A stretch of 64,000 nucleotides of DNA from positions 113,025-177,024 of the forward strand of contig JAPPMM010000047.1 in assembly GCA_028819075.1 (NCBI GenBank), in the 5' to 3' direction. The position numbers and the translations under genes were made by a program. Positions within the stretch are counted from its first letter, which is position 1; each line of letters opens with the position of its first letter. Positions 1 to 9,064 of the stretch are shown one piece after another. The DNA comes from Gammaproteobacteria bacterium. Its GTDB lineage: Bacteria > Gemmatimonadota > Gemmatimonadetes > Longimicrobiales > Gaopeijiaceae. The notes beneath the pieces are model-generated. The model saw only the letters and a program-made list of their open reading frames with translations, had not been told where the DNA came from and did no database searches.

Positions 1-573
1 CTGGAAGGACACGCCCAGGCTGATACGCGCGCTCGGATCGGCTCGGTCTTCGGATCCGACAGCGGCTTCGGTCGAGATGGTCATTCGGCGGACAGTCCAA
101 CCCACCCCCAGTCCGAATCCTGTCACGTTGTACGTGTCTCCACGCATGGACTCGGGTTCCGTCTTGATCACGCCGGTCCCGTATTCCACGAGCCCGTAGA
201 CGATCGGCCCCTCGCCCTGGCCCAGGCCCAGGCGGACCCGGCCGAGATACTGATGATCACGCCGGGTCTTGTGGTCGTACTGCACGTTCCAGCGAACCAT
301 CTGGGCCAGGAATCCCATGGACGCCCAAGCGGCGGTATCCGGGAAACGCACCACGACATCCAGATTGGCCCCCGGAGAGAACAAGCCGACGAGCTCTCCC
401 CTCATCCCAACGAGCACGTCGGGCAGCGGACGGTCCTCCTTTGAGCCGTCGCGCTCCCCGTTCACCTCCTGAGCCTCCAGGATGGACGCGGTCAACGCTC
501 CCGCGGCAAGCGCGACGATGCCAAACCTTGCTCCACGCCACTCCACGCTAGTCTTCCCCCGCGCATTCTGCAT
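1..573 (-). CDS. Outer-membrane beta-barrel protein, 5' part (runs off window)
   Basis: An open frame on the minus strand starts at an ATG (573) and stays open for 191 codons to the first base of the window, so the stop lies outside. The N-terminus is a basic stretch followed by a hydrophobic alanine-rich segment ending ...TASILEAQE, a plausible signal peptide. The rest alternates polar and hydrophobic residues with many Gly, Tyr and Trp (for example YLGRVRLGLGQGEG and FGLGVGWTVRRMTIS), as in small outer-membrane barrels. The visible end, ARISLGVSFQ, looks like a last barrel strand, so little may be missing. No specific family recognised. Codon use is GC-rich like the core genome, unlike the defence island to its right. 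Confidence 0.6.
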   Translation of the reverse strand, partial: MQNARGKTSVEWRGARFGIVALAAGALTASILEAQEVNGERDGSKEDRPLPDVLVGMRGELVGLFSPGANLDVVVRFPDTAAWASMGFLAQMVRWNVQYDHKTRRDHQYLGRVRLGLGQGEGPIVYGLVEYGTGVIKTEPESMRGDTYNVTGFGLGVGWTVRRMTISTEAAVGSEDRADPSARISLGVSFQ

Positions 574-1257
574 GCGTTCTGGAGATGCTACATCTGGAAG
601 CGTCGGACTCCGACACCTCCATCTTTCCTTATCCCCGGCGTACCTCGCAACGGTTCGAGGAGGGGATCGCCTAGCGCTCAGGATGATGGAGATGATCGAG
701 GGCTACGACCCGGAGGAGTGCGAGGGGATTAATGGGGGAGTAGGTCCTGTCCGAGGTGAGAACACACGAAGACCCGCGCCGGAGCGCGGGCCTCGGAAAG
801 GGGGCAGTGCGATGGCTTGGCCATGCGCAGGTGCGTCCCGCACCGGATGCTCGCAGCCCACTCTTGCGTGTGTCAAGGGGTCGAACCGGATGCGATGGTA
901 CTGCTGCTTGCAGACGTGCGCAATGAACGGGGAAAGCAAGCGTTGTCGCGGAGCGGTTTCTTCGATGATCCGATGTAGGAAGGGCCTGGGGAACCATCTG
1001 CGGGCGTGAGGACGCGGAATGGTCTCCGACCCTAGGCCTGTCGAATTGACGGAACGGATGACGTTAGGCATCATGGGGCTCGTATGCCCTTCGACGAGCA
1101 CGCTAGGATTTGAGAACGAAGCGAGGCACAACTCGGGCAGAATGGGAAGGGCACAACCAGCTGAAATGCGGACAACGAAGGGGATGTGACCCCACACCCG
1201 TCGCTCACGACGCCTTGCGGGTGCCTCGCAATGACCATGGAGGAGGGACAGGCCTAG
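574..1257. other. 684-bp intergenic region upstream of the defence island
   Basis: This gap separates the leftward outer-membrane gene from the rightward DISARM-like genes, so it should carry the promoters of both. The open frames here have no recognisable protein features and overlap on both strands, so none is called. The only clear structure is a GC-rich hairpin at 770-793. A purine-rich ribosome-binding site (aggaggg, 1240-1246) lies 11 bases before the ATG at 1258. No tRNA-like fold or CRISPR pattern was seen. Confidence 0.6.
770..793. terminator. GC-rich hairpin, possible terminator or attenuator
   Basis: The bases cccgcgc (773-779) and gcgcggg (784-790) form a perfect 7-bp stem with a CGGA tetraloop; two further flanking pairs are possible. 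There is no T-tract after it on the plus strand, so intrinsic termination is uncertain. It could equally be a structured 5' leader element of the defence operon. Confidence 0.3.
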
Positions 1258-3819
1258 ATGGAAGGCGCCACCTGGGAGAACCCCAGCAACGAGTCTCTGG
1301 TCACACAGAACGTCTGGAGGCACTACCCTTGGCTCAAGGACTTGTTCGTGTCCTCAGGCAACGCTGCAACTGGAGCACCTTTCCCACCCTTTCTCGGGGC
1401 ACTCCTTCACACGATGGACCGCGGCTCTCTGGCACCGAGCTGCATCGTACTACCAGCCAAGGACGGTTGCGCGTTCTCCTTGGCGCTCGCTAGCGCCTTA
1501 CATGCCATCTGGGAGCAATTTGAACACGTCGAACTGGATCAGTTGACCACTCCCTTGAAAGCTGGAATCAAGGTGAAGGTCGCCCCAGAAAACCGCGTTT
1601 GGTTAGTAGAACGCGACGGAGTTGTCCTTTTCGGCGAGCGTCGGATCGCGCTTAGGAATCCAGTTGACGACCAGATCAGCTACATGAAGGAGAGCGAAGC
1701 GTTTCGCCTCACGACCACAGAGAGCAAAGGTCCAAAGCCAAAGAAAGGCAGCAGGATCAGTCCTTGGCAGGCTTCGCCGGTCGATCAGCTGCTGGGGATC
1801 AACACTGGAGGCAATCTTGACGTCTTCGGAACCCAAACGGTATTGGTGGCTCCACAACAGAAGACCCAACTCTTGGCGGACACGACTGTCGTCTCCGGAT
1901 CCGGTCGCCTACGTCCACACGCATCTGAGCTCATTACATGGGGAAGAGTAAAGAAGAATGGTCGCACTGTTGCGAAGGACCAGTCCGTCGAGCCAATTGT
2001 TGCCGTCACGCATTCTGTTGCTCTCATGGCAGAAGCGTGTCGGCGTTTCAAGGATGACGAACGAAGAGTTGTTGTAAATGGGGCTGCCGGACTCGCTGGG
2101 GACTCTAGCGCTTTCTACGAGACGTCCGAGAGACATAAACTAATGATCCTGAGCGATCACTCGGAGCTTGATGAGGTACGACTTCTCCAAGATCGAGGTT
2201 GCGAGGTATGGGCACCGGATCCAGAAACGGTGTTGCCTCTCCTTGGAAATGTCGATCAACTGGCATCCCCGGTGACGCGAACGCATATTATGATCCGCAA
2301 CTGTCGCGATCTCGCAGTTGTACCAATCATGGTGTCTGACGAGAAGATCGAGAAACTCCATGACCTGATCGATGAAGCGTGGTCCCGCCGGCCAAGTGAG
2401 GATATGGCTAGGTTGAACAGCTTGACATGGCGGGTATTGCTCCTCGCTACGGAGTGGGTCGGAGCACCGAATAAGGCCACACTTGATGCGTTTGAAACGG
2501 TGGTTCGAACACTCCAATCAACCATTCGGGCAGAGCGAGCTTGGATGAGAGCGAGCGTTCGAAATGCCCTTGAGCGCGCTCTCGATATCGCCACAGACCT
2601 ACTTGCGATCCGCGAATCGGGTGTGGATAAGGGAAACGCACTTCTCGCCCATCTCGAAGAAGAGAGCGACACGGCGATTGTCGCCCGGAACACCGTGGCC
2701 AAGAATCAGGTAGGATGGTTCTTGGATACGGCGGACATTGAGTGTCCCGTATATCTGCCGTACAAGATGTCACACGAGACGTACGATTCCATCGTATTGT
2801 GCTCGTGGCCGGGAAGGAGTCGTATGTCGAGAATCGTGGCGCAGTATCCGAGTCGACGCATTGCTGTCCTATGCTATCCCTTCGAAGAACGCTGGCTATC
2901 TCTATATGCTAACCGGTGGATCAAGGAATGGAAGAGATTCCGAAGACCAGTGCGAGAGATCACTCGGATGACCGGACTGAACGGATGGTCAACGGCTAAG
3001 GAATTCGACCGGCCGAAAAGTGTACCAAGGGTACAGGACGGCGACAGACATCGAACTGATCCCGTATCGTCTCTCTTGGCGAGTCGCAAGAAGACGAGTC
3101 ATGAAAAAGTCGAACATTATCAGGTCCGGGAAGCACGGTACGTCGGATTCGAAGGGGATGGCTACTCGTATCTCACCGATGCACACAAGGTGCCGCTTCT
3201 GACAGACTTGATCCTGGGTTACAGGCCCGACGTGCACCGCATTCCACTGGTATCGGCCAAGGAACTCGTGGTAGGCGACTTCGTGTTGTTCAGGGAGCGT
3301 GGCGACCGTGACATGATTGCCGCGGTAGCGGAGCAAGAGATCGGAACTGGGGCCTACGCCTCTCTCCGCAACCTGGCGAAGCGTTGGCGACCAGCGGTAG
3401 CGTCACTCGGTCACAACTTCGAGGACATTTACACGGTCTTGCGTCGCGCTGGGCTCCGTCGTCAGCCGGCTACGGTACGCACTTGGTTGTACGATGATGA
3501 CCGGATCGGTCCTCAGGACAAGGCAGACTTGGAGACGATCGCAAGGGCGAGCGGGAGGAAGCAACTCCTCGGCGGGTTGGAGGACACTTGGAACGCCATC
3601 GTCAGACTGCGAACGGAACACCGCCAAGCGGGATCAACACTGAGTAGACTCCTACTGTCAGAGTTGCCTTCCTACATCGAGACCACCCTGTCAACACCCT
3701 GCCGGATCAAGCTGACTCTGGGCAACGCATGGGTCGTTGAGGTAGAGGAGGTCGCCGCTGCGATGGAGAGTCGCCCTCAATGGGAGGTGAACAGTTTCCT
3801 GTTGGACGACGAACACTAG
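1258..3819 (+). CDS. drmE: DrmE-like protein of a class 2 DISARM-type system
   Basis: 853 residues, preceded by a strong aggaggg ribosome-binding site. No catalytic signature is obvious. The protein looks like a large multi-domain soluble protein with alternating alpha/beta segments: a beta-rich N-terminal third, a helicase-like middle (VVVNGAAGLAGD and LMILSDHSELDEVRLL around residues 280-310), a long helical segment (about 380-480), then SYDSIVLCSWPG-type strands followed by VLCYPFEERWLSLYANRW. The C-terminal third is helical. Size, position directly before the drmA/drmB pair and association with a C5 methyltransferase all fit DrmE, the class 2 DISARM protein of unknown function. The identification rests mainly on synteny and length plus a general resemblance. 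It ends 8 bases before the preferred start of the next gene. Alternative: an unrelated island-specific protein. Confidence 0.55.
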   Translation: MEGATWENPSNESLVTQNVWRHYPWLKDLFVSSGNAATGAPFPPFLGALLHTMDRGSLAPSCIVLPAKDGCAFSLALASALHAIWEQFEHVELDQLTTPLKAGIKVKVAPENRVWLVERDGVVLFGERRIALRNPVDDQISYMKESEAFRLTTTESKGPKPKKGSRISPWQASPVDQLLGINTGGNLDVFGTQTVLVAPQQKTQLLADTTVVSGSGRLRPHASELITWGRVKKNGRTVAKDQSVEPIVAVTHSVALMAEACRRFKDDERRVVVNGAAGLAGDSSAFYETSERHKLMILSDHSELDEVRLLQDRGCEVWAPDPETVLPLLGNVDQLASPVTRTHIMIRNCRDLAVVPIMVSDEKIEKLHDLIDEAWSRRPSEDMARLNSLTWRVLLLATEWVGAPNKATLDAFETVVRTLQSTIRAERAWMRASVRNALERALDIATDLLAIRESGVDKGNALLAHLEEESDTAIVARNTVAKNQVGWFLDTADIECPVYLPYKMSHETYDSIVLCSWPGRSRMSRIVAQYPSRRIAVLCYPFEERWLSLYANRWIKEWKRFRRPVREITRMTGLNGWSTAKEFDRPKSVPRVQDGDRHRTDPVSSLLASRKKTSHEKVEHYQVREARYVGFEGDGYSYLTDAHKVPLLTDLILGYRPDVHRIPLVSAKELVVGDFVLFRERGDRDMIAAVAEQEIGTGAYASLRNLAKRWRPAVASLGHNFEDIYTVLRRAGLRRQPATVRTWLYDDDRIGPQDKADLETIARASGRKQLLGGLEDTWNAIVRLRTEHRQAGSTLSRLLLSELPSYIETTLSTPCRIKLTLGNAWVVEVEEVAAAMESRPQWEVNSFLLDDEH

Positions 3820-3827
3820 AGGACGCT

Positions 3828-5585
3828 ATGAGCCGCATGATCCCCCCAAGGGTGCATCCGGACACCCCTTCCTCGGAACACCAAGTCTACCGTCGCCTGA
3901 GGAACGACCCCGGCACAGAGGAGTGGACCGTGCTCCACTCACTGGGCCTAGCTCGTCGCGGGGAGAAGCCCTTTGGCGAAATCGATTTCGTGGCTCTTAT
4001 CCCCGGATCGGGCGTTGTTTGCTTGGAAGTAAAGGGTGGAGGAGTGCGTTGCCAAGATGGAATGTGGTATACTCGTGACCGGTACGGACGTGAACACCGC
4101 CTCTCGCGTTCCCCAATCGCTCAAGTGCGCGATGCCGTCTTCGGACTTCGCTCCGCGGTACGACAACAGTTCGGCAACTGGTCGGAGCTAGCTTCCCTCC
4201 TCTACAGTTCAGCGGTCGTTCTTCCTGATGTCAGCAGGTTTCCTGACAGTCCCGATCATGATTCCGAGGAAGTGATCGATGTCGACGCCCTCAGAGAACC
4301 GATCTCGCGATCGATCATGACAGCGGTCGCGAATGATGCGAGACGCCTCAAGAAGACCAAGCAAATGCGTTTGGCCACGCCGAAGAATCTCAGACTGCTA
4401 CGCAACTACTTGCGTCCCAATTTCGACGTCGCGCTTGCTCGCTCCACTGTGATTCGGCGATCCGAGGAACGCATCGTGCAGCTAACGGAAGAGCAGTACG
4501 ATGCACTCGACCTCCTTGAGCGCAATCCTCGTTGCGTCGTAGAGGGAGCTGCCGGCACAGGTAAGACTCTTCTTGCTCTCGAGTTGGCTCGCCGGGTCGT
4601 TTCAGATGTGAACAAGATTCTGCTGGTTTGCTACAACCGTCTCTTGGGTGAGTGGCTCTCGCAAAGGGTTGGCGAGATATGTCCGGAACGCACCGTGGCG
4701 GCAGGAAGCTACCATCGTCACATGAAAGACCTGATCCTGAGCAGCGCTGTGGCAGAGGAGTTTCGTGAGGCGGAGCGATCTGCAGGACAGAATAGCGAGG
4801 ACCTTTTTGATCTTGTATATCCACTCTATGGGCAACTCGCGCTGTCAGAATCACTTGGGTTATGGGATCTCTGTATCATGGATGAAGCGCAAGACCTAGT
4901 GACTGAACCCGTACTTGACGTCATCGATGAGGGCCTGACCGGTGGCCTGCGAGAGGGACGATGGGTAATGCTCGGTGACTTCAACCGGCAGGCAATTTAT
5001 TCGAGATCACACGACGACTGGGGCGAAACCCTATCGAAATATGTAGCGCCAGGGCGCTACACGATCGCACCACTTACACGCAATTGCAGAAATACCTACA
5101 GGATTGGGGAAGAGACGGCCTTGCTGTCCGGATTTGACACCTTGCCCTATAGACTAGACGATTCGGACTGTCTTCCGGTAGACTACCGCTACTGGCGGAA
5201 TCGGAAACACCAAGTATCTCGTCTGAGGGAAGTCTTGGAGGCACTCGCGAGGGACGGGGTTCCCTTGGTGGACATCGTAGTCCTTTCTCCTCGCAAGTTC
5301 GAGAATTCAGTTGCTTCAGAGCTCGGTCAACGGATCACACCCGTCGACCATCTCGGGAAGAAGAGGGATCGGATCGCATTCTCTACAATCCACGCGTTCA
5401 AGGGTCTTGAGAGTCCCGTAACGGTGGTATGCGACGTAGAGGAGATTGAGGGAGATCGCAACCGATCTCTCCTGTACGTTGGGATGTCCCGGGCGCGAAG
5501 CTACCTCATCGTCCTACTACACGAACGCCTCAAGGGCACTGCGGCCGAGGCCATGGATCGAAGGCTGAGAGGACCATTCGGATGA
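3828..5585 (+). CDS. NERD-domain nuclease fused to a UvrD-like superfamily 1 helicase
   Basis: About 585 residues. The N-terminal ~150 residues are a NERD (nuclease-related) domain with GEIDFVALIPG followed by CLEVKGG, giving the D...E-x-K nuclease signature. The C-terminal part carries SF1 helicase motifs in order: Walker A (GAAGTGKT), Walker B (MDEAQDL), motif III (GDFNRQ), motif IV (LTRNCRNTY), motif V (IHAFKGLE) and motif VI (YVGMSRAR). An upstream ATG at 3780 is in frame, but 3828 is preferred because agagga lies just before it and it does not overlap the previous gene. The stop overlaps the drmA start (ATGA), so the two are translationally coupled. Known NERD-UvrD proteins process DNA ends or structured DNA; a role in DISARM-type restriction is inferred from position. 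Confidence 0.8.
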   Translation: MSRMIPPRVHPDTPSSEHQVYRRLRNDPGTEEWTVLHSLGLARRGEKPFGEIDFVALIPGSGVVCLEVKGGGVRCQDGMWYTRDRYGREHRLSRSPIAQVRDAVFGLRSAVRQQFGNWSELASLLYSSAVVLPDVSRFPDSPDHDSEEVIDVDALREPISRSIMTAVANDARRLKKTKQMRLATPKNLRLLRNYLRPNFDVALARSTVIRRSEERIVQLTEEQYDALDLLERNPRCVVEGAAGTGKTLLALELARRVVSDVNKILLVCYNRLLGEWLSQRVGEICPERTVAAGSYHRHMKDLILSSAVAEEFREAERSAGQNSEDLFDLVYPLYGQLALSESLGLWDLCIMDEAQDLVTEPVLDVIDEGLTGGLREGRWVMLGDFNRQAIYSRSHDDWGETLSKYVAPGRYTIAPLTRNCRNTYRIGEETALLSGFDTLPYRLDDSDCLPVDYRYWRNRKHQVSRLREVLEALARDGVPLVDIVVLSPRKFENSVASELGQRITPVDHLGKKRDRIAFSTIHAFKGLESPVTVVCDVEEIEGDRNRSLLYVGMSRARSYLIVLLHERLKGTAAEAMDRRLRGPFG

Positions 5586-8500
5586 CAGACACGGCTACGG
5601 GATCGGAGGAAGTACGGAGATTCATAATTGACTCTCTAAGGGCGGAGTTGGTCGGACCGGACCCGGGTTTGCCAGCGGTCCAGACGGGAGTCGGGACCAA
5701 CAGCGTCAAGGGTGAGGAGATCTTGAGATCGGAAGACCCGCCCAGAATGCGGTACGGCGCCGGGATACTCTTCCCGCGCCAGAGTAGCATCCAAGAACAG
5801 GACGATACAGAAGTAGCTGAAGGTGAATCGGCGAAACAAGAAGATCAAGAGTATTTGGGTGGCGATTCCCGCCGGCCATCGTCGGCTCGAGAACTTAGGT
5901 CAGAAGCAGACACGGAACAGGAAATCAACAGGGCAAACGAATACCTCCCGAGTGGACTGGGATTGACGGCGGTGGTACGTCTGCCTCCCAAGCTTGTGGT
6001 CGAGATCCAAGCTGGCCGGTATGAGCCTGAGATACTGCGCGGGCAGAAGGGACGGCGAGACAAAGACGGCAACGAGCGCCCGTACCAGGCATGGCGGCGT
6101 ATCCCCATCTGCCAGACCGTCTCCTTCACCCGTGATCAACTGCTTTCCAAGAAGATACACGAGGAGAATGTCGAGACAGGGTCCGCGGTCGTCAAGATGA
6201 AATTGCACGTCTTCGTCCGAGATCCTGGTATTCACCGTACGCCACCAGACTCGCACATGATCACCTTTACCTTGATCAACGCTACAACAGCTTACGGGAC
6301 GAGAAGGAACGACACGTGCCTATTCCAGTGCAGCTTTTCTGTGAGCGGTGAGGGTGACACTTGCTTCCTGGAGTATCCGGATCGTGTCGACTCGACCCCG
6401 ACAGATCCGTCCTCGTCACGCACGCCGCACGCTGCTGACTTGGAGCGGCACACGATGCGTCTGCTGTATCGCGGACGGAGAGTCTTCGCTGTCGGCCATG
6501 GATGCGCCCCTGAATGGAACGAGACGAACTCTGACGCCACCGATCGAATTCGAACGGAGGTGATGCCCGGTTTCGAAATCAAGCCCATCTACCCAACGGA
6601 ACTCTCGTCCGTTGACCTGAATATGGAGAGACTCGCGGAGGATGAGCGGTTGTCGATTCGAAGTGGCGAACGCTTGGCGAAACTCTATGCCGCTTGGATT
6701 GATGATCTCGAACACGCGGTCGATCAAGACGACAGCATTCCGCCGGACTTGCTGCCCGCCGCAAGAACAAACATCTCCCGAGCCAACGCGTGTCTTCGTC
6801 GAATGCTCACTGGAATACAATACCTCCGAAAGAGCCGGAACGTGCGCCGTGCCTTTGCAATCATGAACCGAGCAATGCTGATGCAGCAGCTCCACTATCG
6901 CCTGTCGACGAGCCCGCGCGGTTGGAAACAACGAGGCAGAAATTTGAAATTGACTCAGCCATATGAGCCCCCTGAATACAAGGACACGACCAACAAGTGG
7001 CGCCCCTTTCAGTTTGCCTTCGTCCTTTTGAACATAGCCTCATTCTTGGACCCATCTGACGATCACCGTGCCGTTGTCGATGTCATCTGGTTTCCCACCG
7101 GTGGTGGCAAGACGGAAGCTTACCTCGGGCTCAGTGCATTTGCTATCCTCTGGCGCAGATTGCAAAGACCGAAGACCTCGGGGACGGCAGTACTGATGCG
7201 GTATACGCTCCGTCTCTTGACGACACAGCAATATCAAAGGGCATCATCACTCATCTGCGCTCTCGAGTACTTGCGTCGGCAACAGCCTCACTACTTGGGT
7301 GCCACCCCAGTGACCATTGGCCTTTGGGTCGGAGGAAGCGTAACACCAAACAACGATGCCCAAGCTAAAGCTGCGCTTTCTAGAATGGAGAGGAAGGGGA
7401 ACAACGAAAACCGCTTTGTATTGGTAGCATGTCCCTGGTGCGGCGCAGGTATGGGAGCGTACCGCTTTAACAAGGTATTTCGCGTTGTCGGCTACCAGAA
7501 GGTTCCTTCGTTGCAACGGGTCGGACATGTCTGCGCCGATCCCGACTGCGATTTTCATAACGCGCCGGGTTTGCCTGTTCTCGTCACAGATGACGCCATC
7601 TACAAGACCCCGCCCACCCTTCTCATTGGCACCGTCGACAAATTCGCCCTTCTCCCTTGGTATCCAGACGCATCAGCGATCTTTGGACTCCGAAACGGGC
7701 ATCGGGAAAACCCTCCGCCCGACTTAATCGTCCAAGACGAACTTCATCTCATCTCGGGTCCGCTTGGCTCCATGGTCGGGCACTACGAAACCGTTATCGG
7801 CGAACTCTGTACTTCAAACGCCGGGCGTACCCCGAAGATCGTCGCGTCCACCGCAACCATCGCCCGTGCACCAGATCAAGTGAGATCCTTGTACGCACGG
7901 GAGTCGTTTCTCTTTCCACCACAGGGACTTGAATGGGGTAATTCCTTCTTCGCCGAAGAGCGCCGCGATCTCTATGGGCGGTACTACTTGGGCGTTTTCG
8001 CGACCGGATTATCTTCCCAGCAGACGGCCATGGTCCGAGTCATGTCTGCTTTGCTGCAAGCTCCGCGCTTGTCTCGACCAGCCAGCATCCCCGCTGTGGA
8101 TCCCTACTGGACACTCATCACCTACTTCAACTCGATCAGGGAACTGGGCTCCGCCGCGACGCTCGTAAGCGCGGACATCAGAGAGTACATGAGGGTTCTT
8201 CATCGTCGGATGGGCCTTACAAGACAGTGGAATGCGAAAGGGACGGATGATGATCGACGTCGTTGGATTACTTCACCAACTTTAGAGCTCACTAGCAGAG
8301 TGCCGAGTGGAGAAATATCTTCGACACTTCAACGACTCTTCGATTCCTATACCGGTAACCCGGGGTCTGCCGTCGACATCTGCCTTGCAACCAATATGAT
8401 TCAGGTCGGTTTGGATGTTGGCCGCTTGGGCCTTATGATGGTCGCTGGCCAACCAAAAACGACCGCCGAGTATATTCAAGCCACTAGTCGTGTCGGGCGT

Positions 8501-9043
8501 CGGCGGGGGCAGCCAGGGTTGGTCGTTGTACTTCTGAATCCCTCCAAGCCACGCGATCGCTCTCACTACGAACATTTTCGCGCATACCACGAGCAACTGG
8601 ACAGTGCGGTAGAGCCGACCAGCGTTACGCCTTTTGCTGTGCCGGTACGCGATCGTGCGTTGCATGCTTTGATCGTTACCTTGATCCGCTATTGGGGAGA
8701 CAATAACCTCCGCCGACGCCCGGACGCGCCGCTGCAGGAAGATCTCGTTGATCGCGTTCGGTCGGTCATCCGAAAGCGGATAGAGGAAGTCGATCCAGAG
8801 GAGCTGGACGCTGCGCTAGATGATTTTTCCTATATTATTGGTCGGTGGCATGCCACCCAACCAGGACGATACGGGAGGTTTGGTCCACAGGATGAAGAGA
8901 CACCACTGATGTACCCTTTTGGGACGGAACCACTGCCAGGGTGGGATGCCGCGGCTTGTGAGCCTCCATGGCCCACCGCTTCTTCGATGAGAAGCGTTGA
9001 TGCGGATTGCGAGTTGGGCGTGATTGGTTACTACTACGATTAA
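5582..9043 (+). CDS. drmA: DISARM helicase DrmA
   Basis: 1153 residues, matching the large size of DrmA. After a ~480-residue N-terminal region there is a superfamily 2 helicase core: Walker A FPTGGGKTEAYLGL near residue 505, zinc-binding Cys pairs (CPWCGAG and CADPDCDFH, about 617-655), a DEAD-box-like QDELHLISGPLGS near 717, and a conserved helicase C-terminal domain with NMIQVGLDVGRLGLMM and YIQATSRVGRR around 936-980. In DISARM, DrmA and DrmB form the core complex that recognises incoming DNA. The ATG overlaps the stop of the NERD-helicase gene by four bases, and drmB follows 21 bases downstream. Confidence 0.85.
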   Translation: MTDTATGSEEVRRFIIDSLRAELVGPDPGLPAVQTGVGTNSVKGEEILRSEDPPRMRYGAGILFPRQSSIQEQDDTEVAEGESAKQEDQEYLGGDSRRPSSARELRSEADTEQEINRANEYLPSGLGLTAVVRLPPKLVVEIQAGRYEPEILRGQKGRRDKDGNERPYQAWRRIPICQTVSFTRDQLLSKKIHEENVETGSAVVKMKLHVFVRDPGIHRTPPDSHMITFTLINATTAYGTRRNDTCLFQCSFSVSGEGDTCFLEYPDRVDSTPTDPSSSRTPHAADLERHTMRLLYRGRRVFAVGHGCAPEWNETNSDATDRIRTEVMPGFEIKPIYPTELSSVDLNMERLAEDERLSIRSGERLAKLYAAWIDDLEHAVDQDDSIPPDLLPAARTNISRANACLRRMLTGIQYLRKSRNVRRAFAIMNRAMLMQQLHYRLSTSPRGWKQRGRNLKLTQPYEPPEYKDTTNKWRPFQFAFVLLNIASFLDPSDDHRAVVDVIWFPTGGGKTEAYLGLSAFAILWRRLQRPKTSGTAVLMRYTLRLLTTQQYQRASSLICALEYLRRQQPHYLGATPVTIGLWVGGSVTPNNDAQAKAALSRMERKGNNENRFVLVACPWCGAGMGAYRFNKVFRVVGYQKVPSLQRVGHVCADPDCDFHNAPGLPVLVTDDAIYKTPPTLLIGTVDKFALLPWYPDASAIFGLRNGHRENPPPDLIVQDELHLISGPLGSMVGHYETVIGELCTSNAGRTPKIVASTATIARAPDQVRSLYARESFLFPPQGLEWGNSFFAEERRDLYGRYYLGVFATGLSSQQTAMVRVMSALLQAPRLSRPASIPAVDPYWTLITYFNSIRELGSAATLVSADIREYMRVLHRRMGLTRQWNAKGTDDDRRRWITSPTLELTSRVPSGEISSTLQRLFDSYTGNPGSAVDICLATNMIQVGLDVGRLGLMMVAGQPKTTAEYIQATSRVGRRRGQPGLVVVLLNPSKPRDRSHYEHFRAYHEQLDSAVEPTSVTPFAVPVRDRALHALIVTLIRYWGDNNLRRRPDAPLQEDLVDRVRSVIRKRIEEVDPEELDAALDDFSYIIGRWHATQPGRYGRFGPQDEETPLMYPFGTEPLPGWDAAACEPPWPTASSMRSVDADCELGVIGYYYD

Positions 9044-9064
9044 TGCGCAAGGGAGTTTTGAAAA

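Noticed and set aside
703..1323. 206-codon minus-strand frame in the region before the defence island
   Set aside because: No domain character, overlaps the start of the DrmE-like gene and competes with other open frames.
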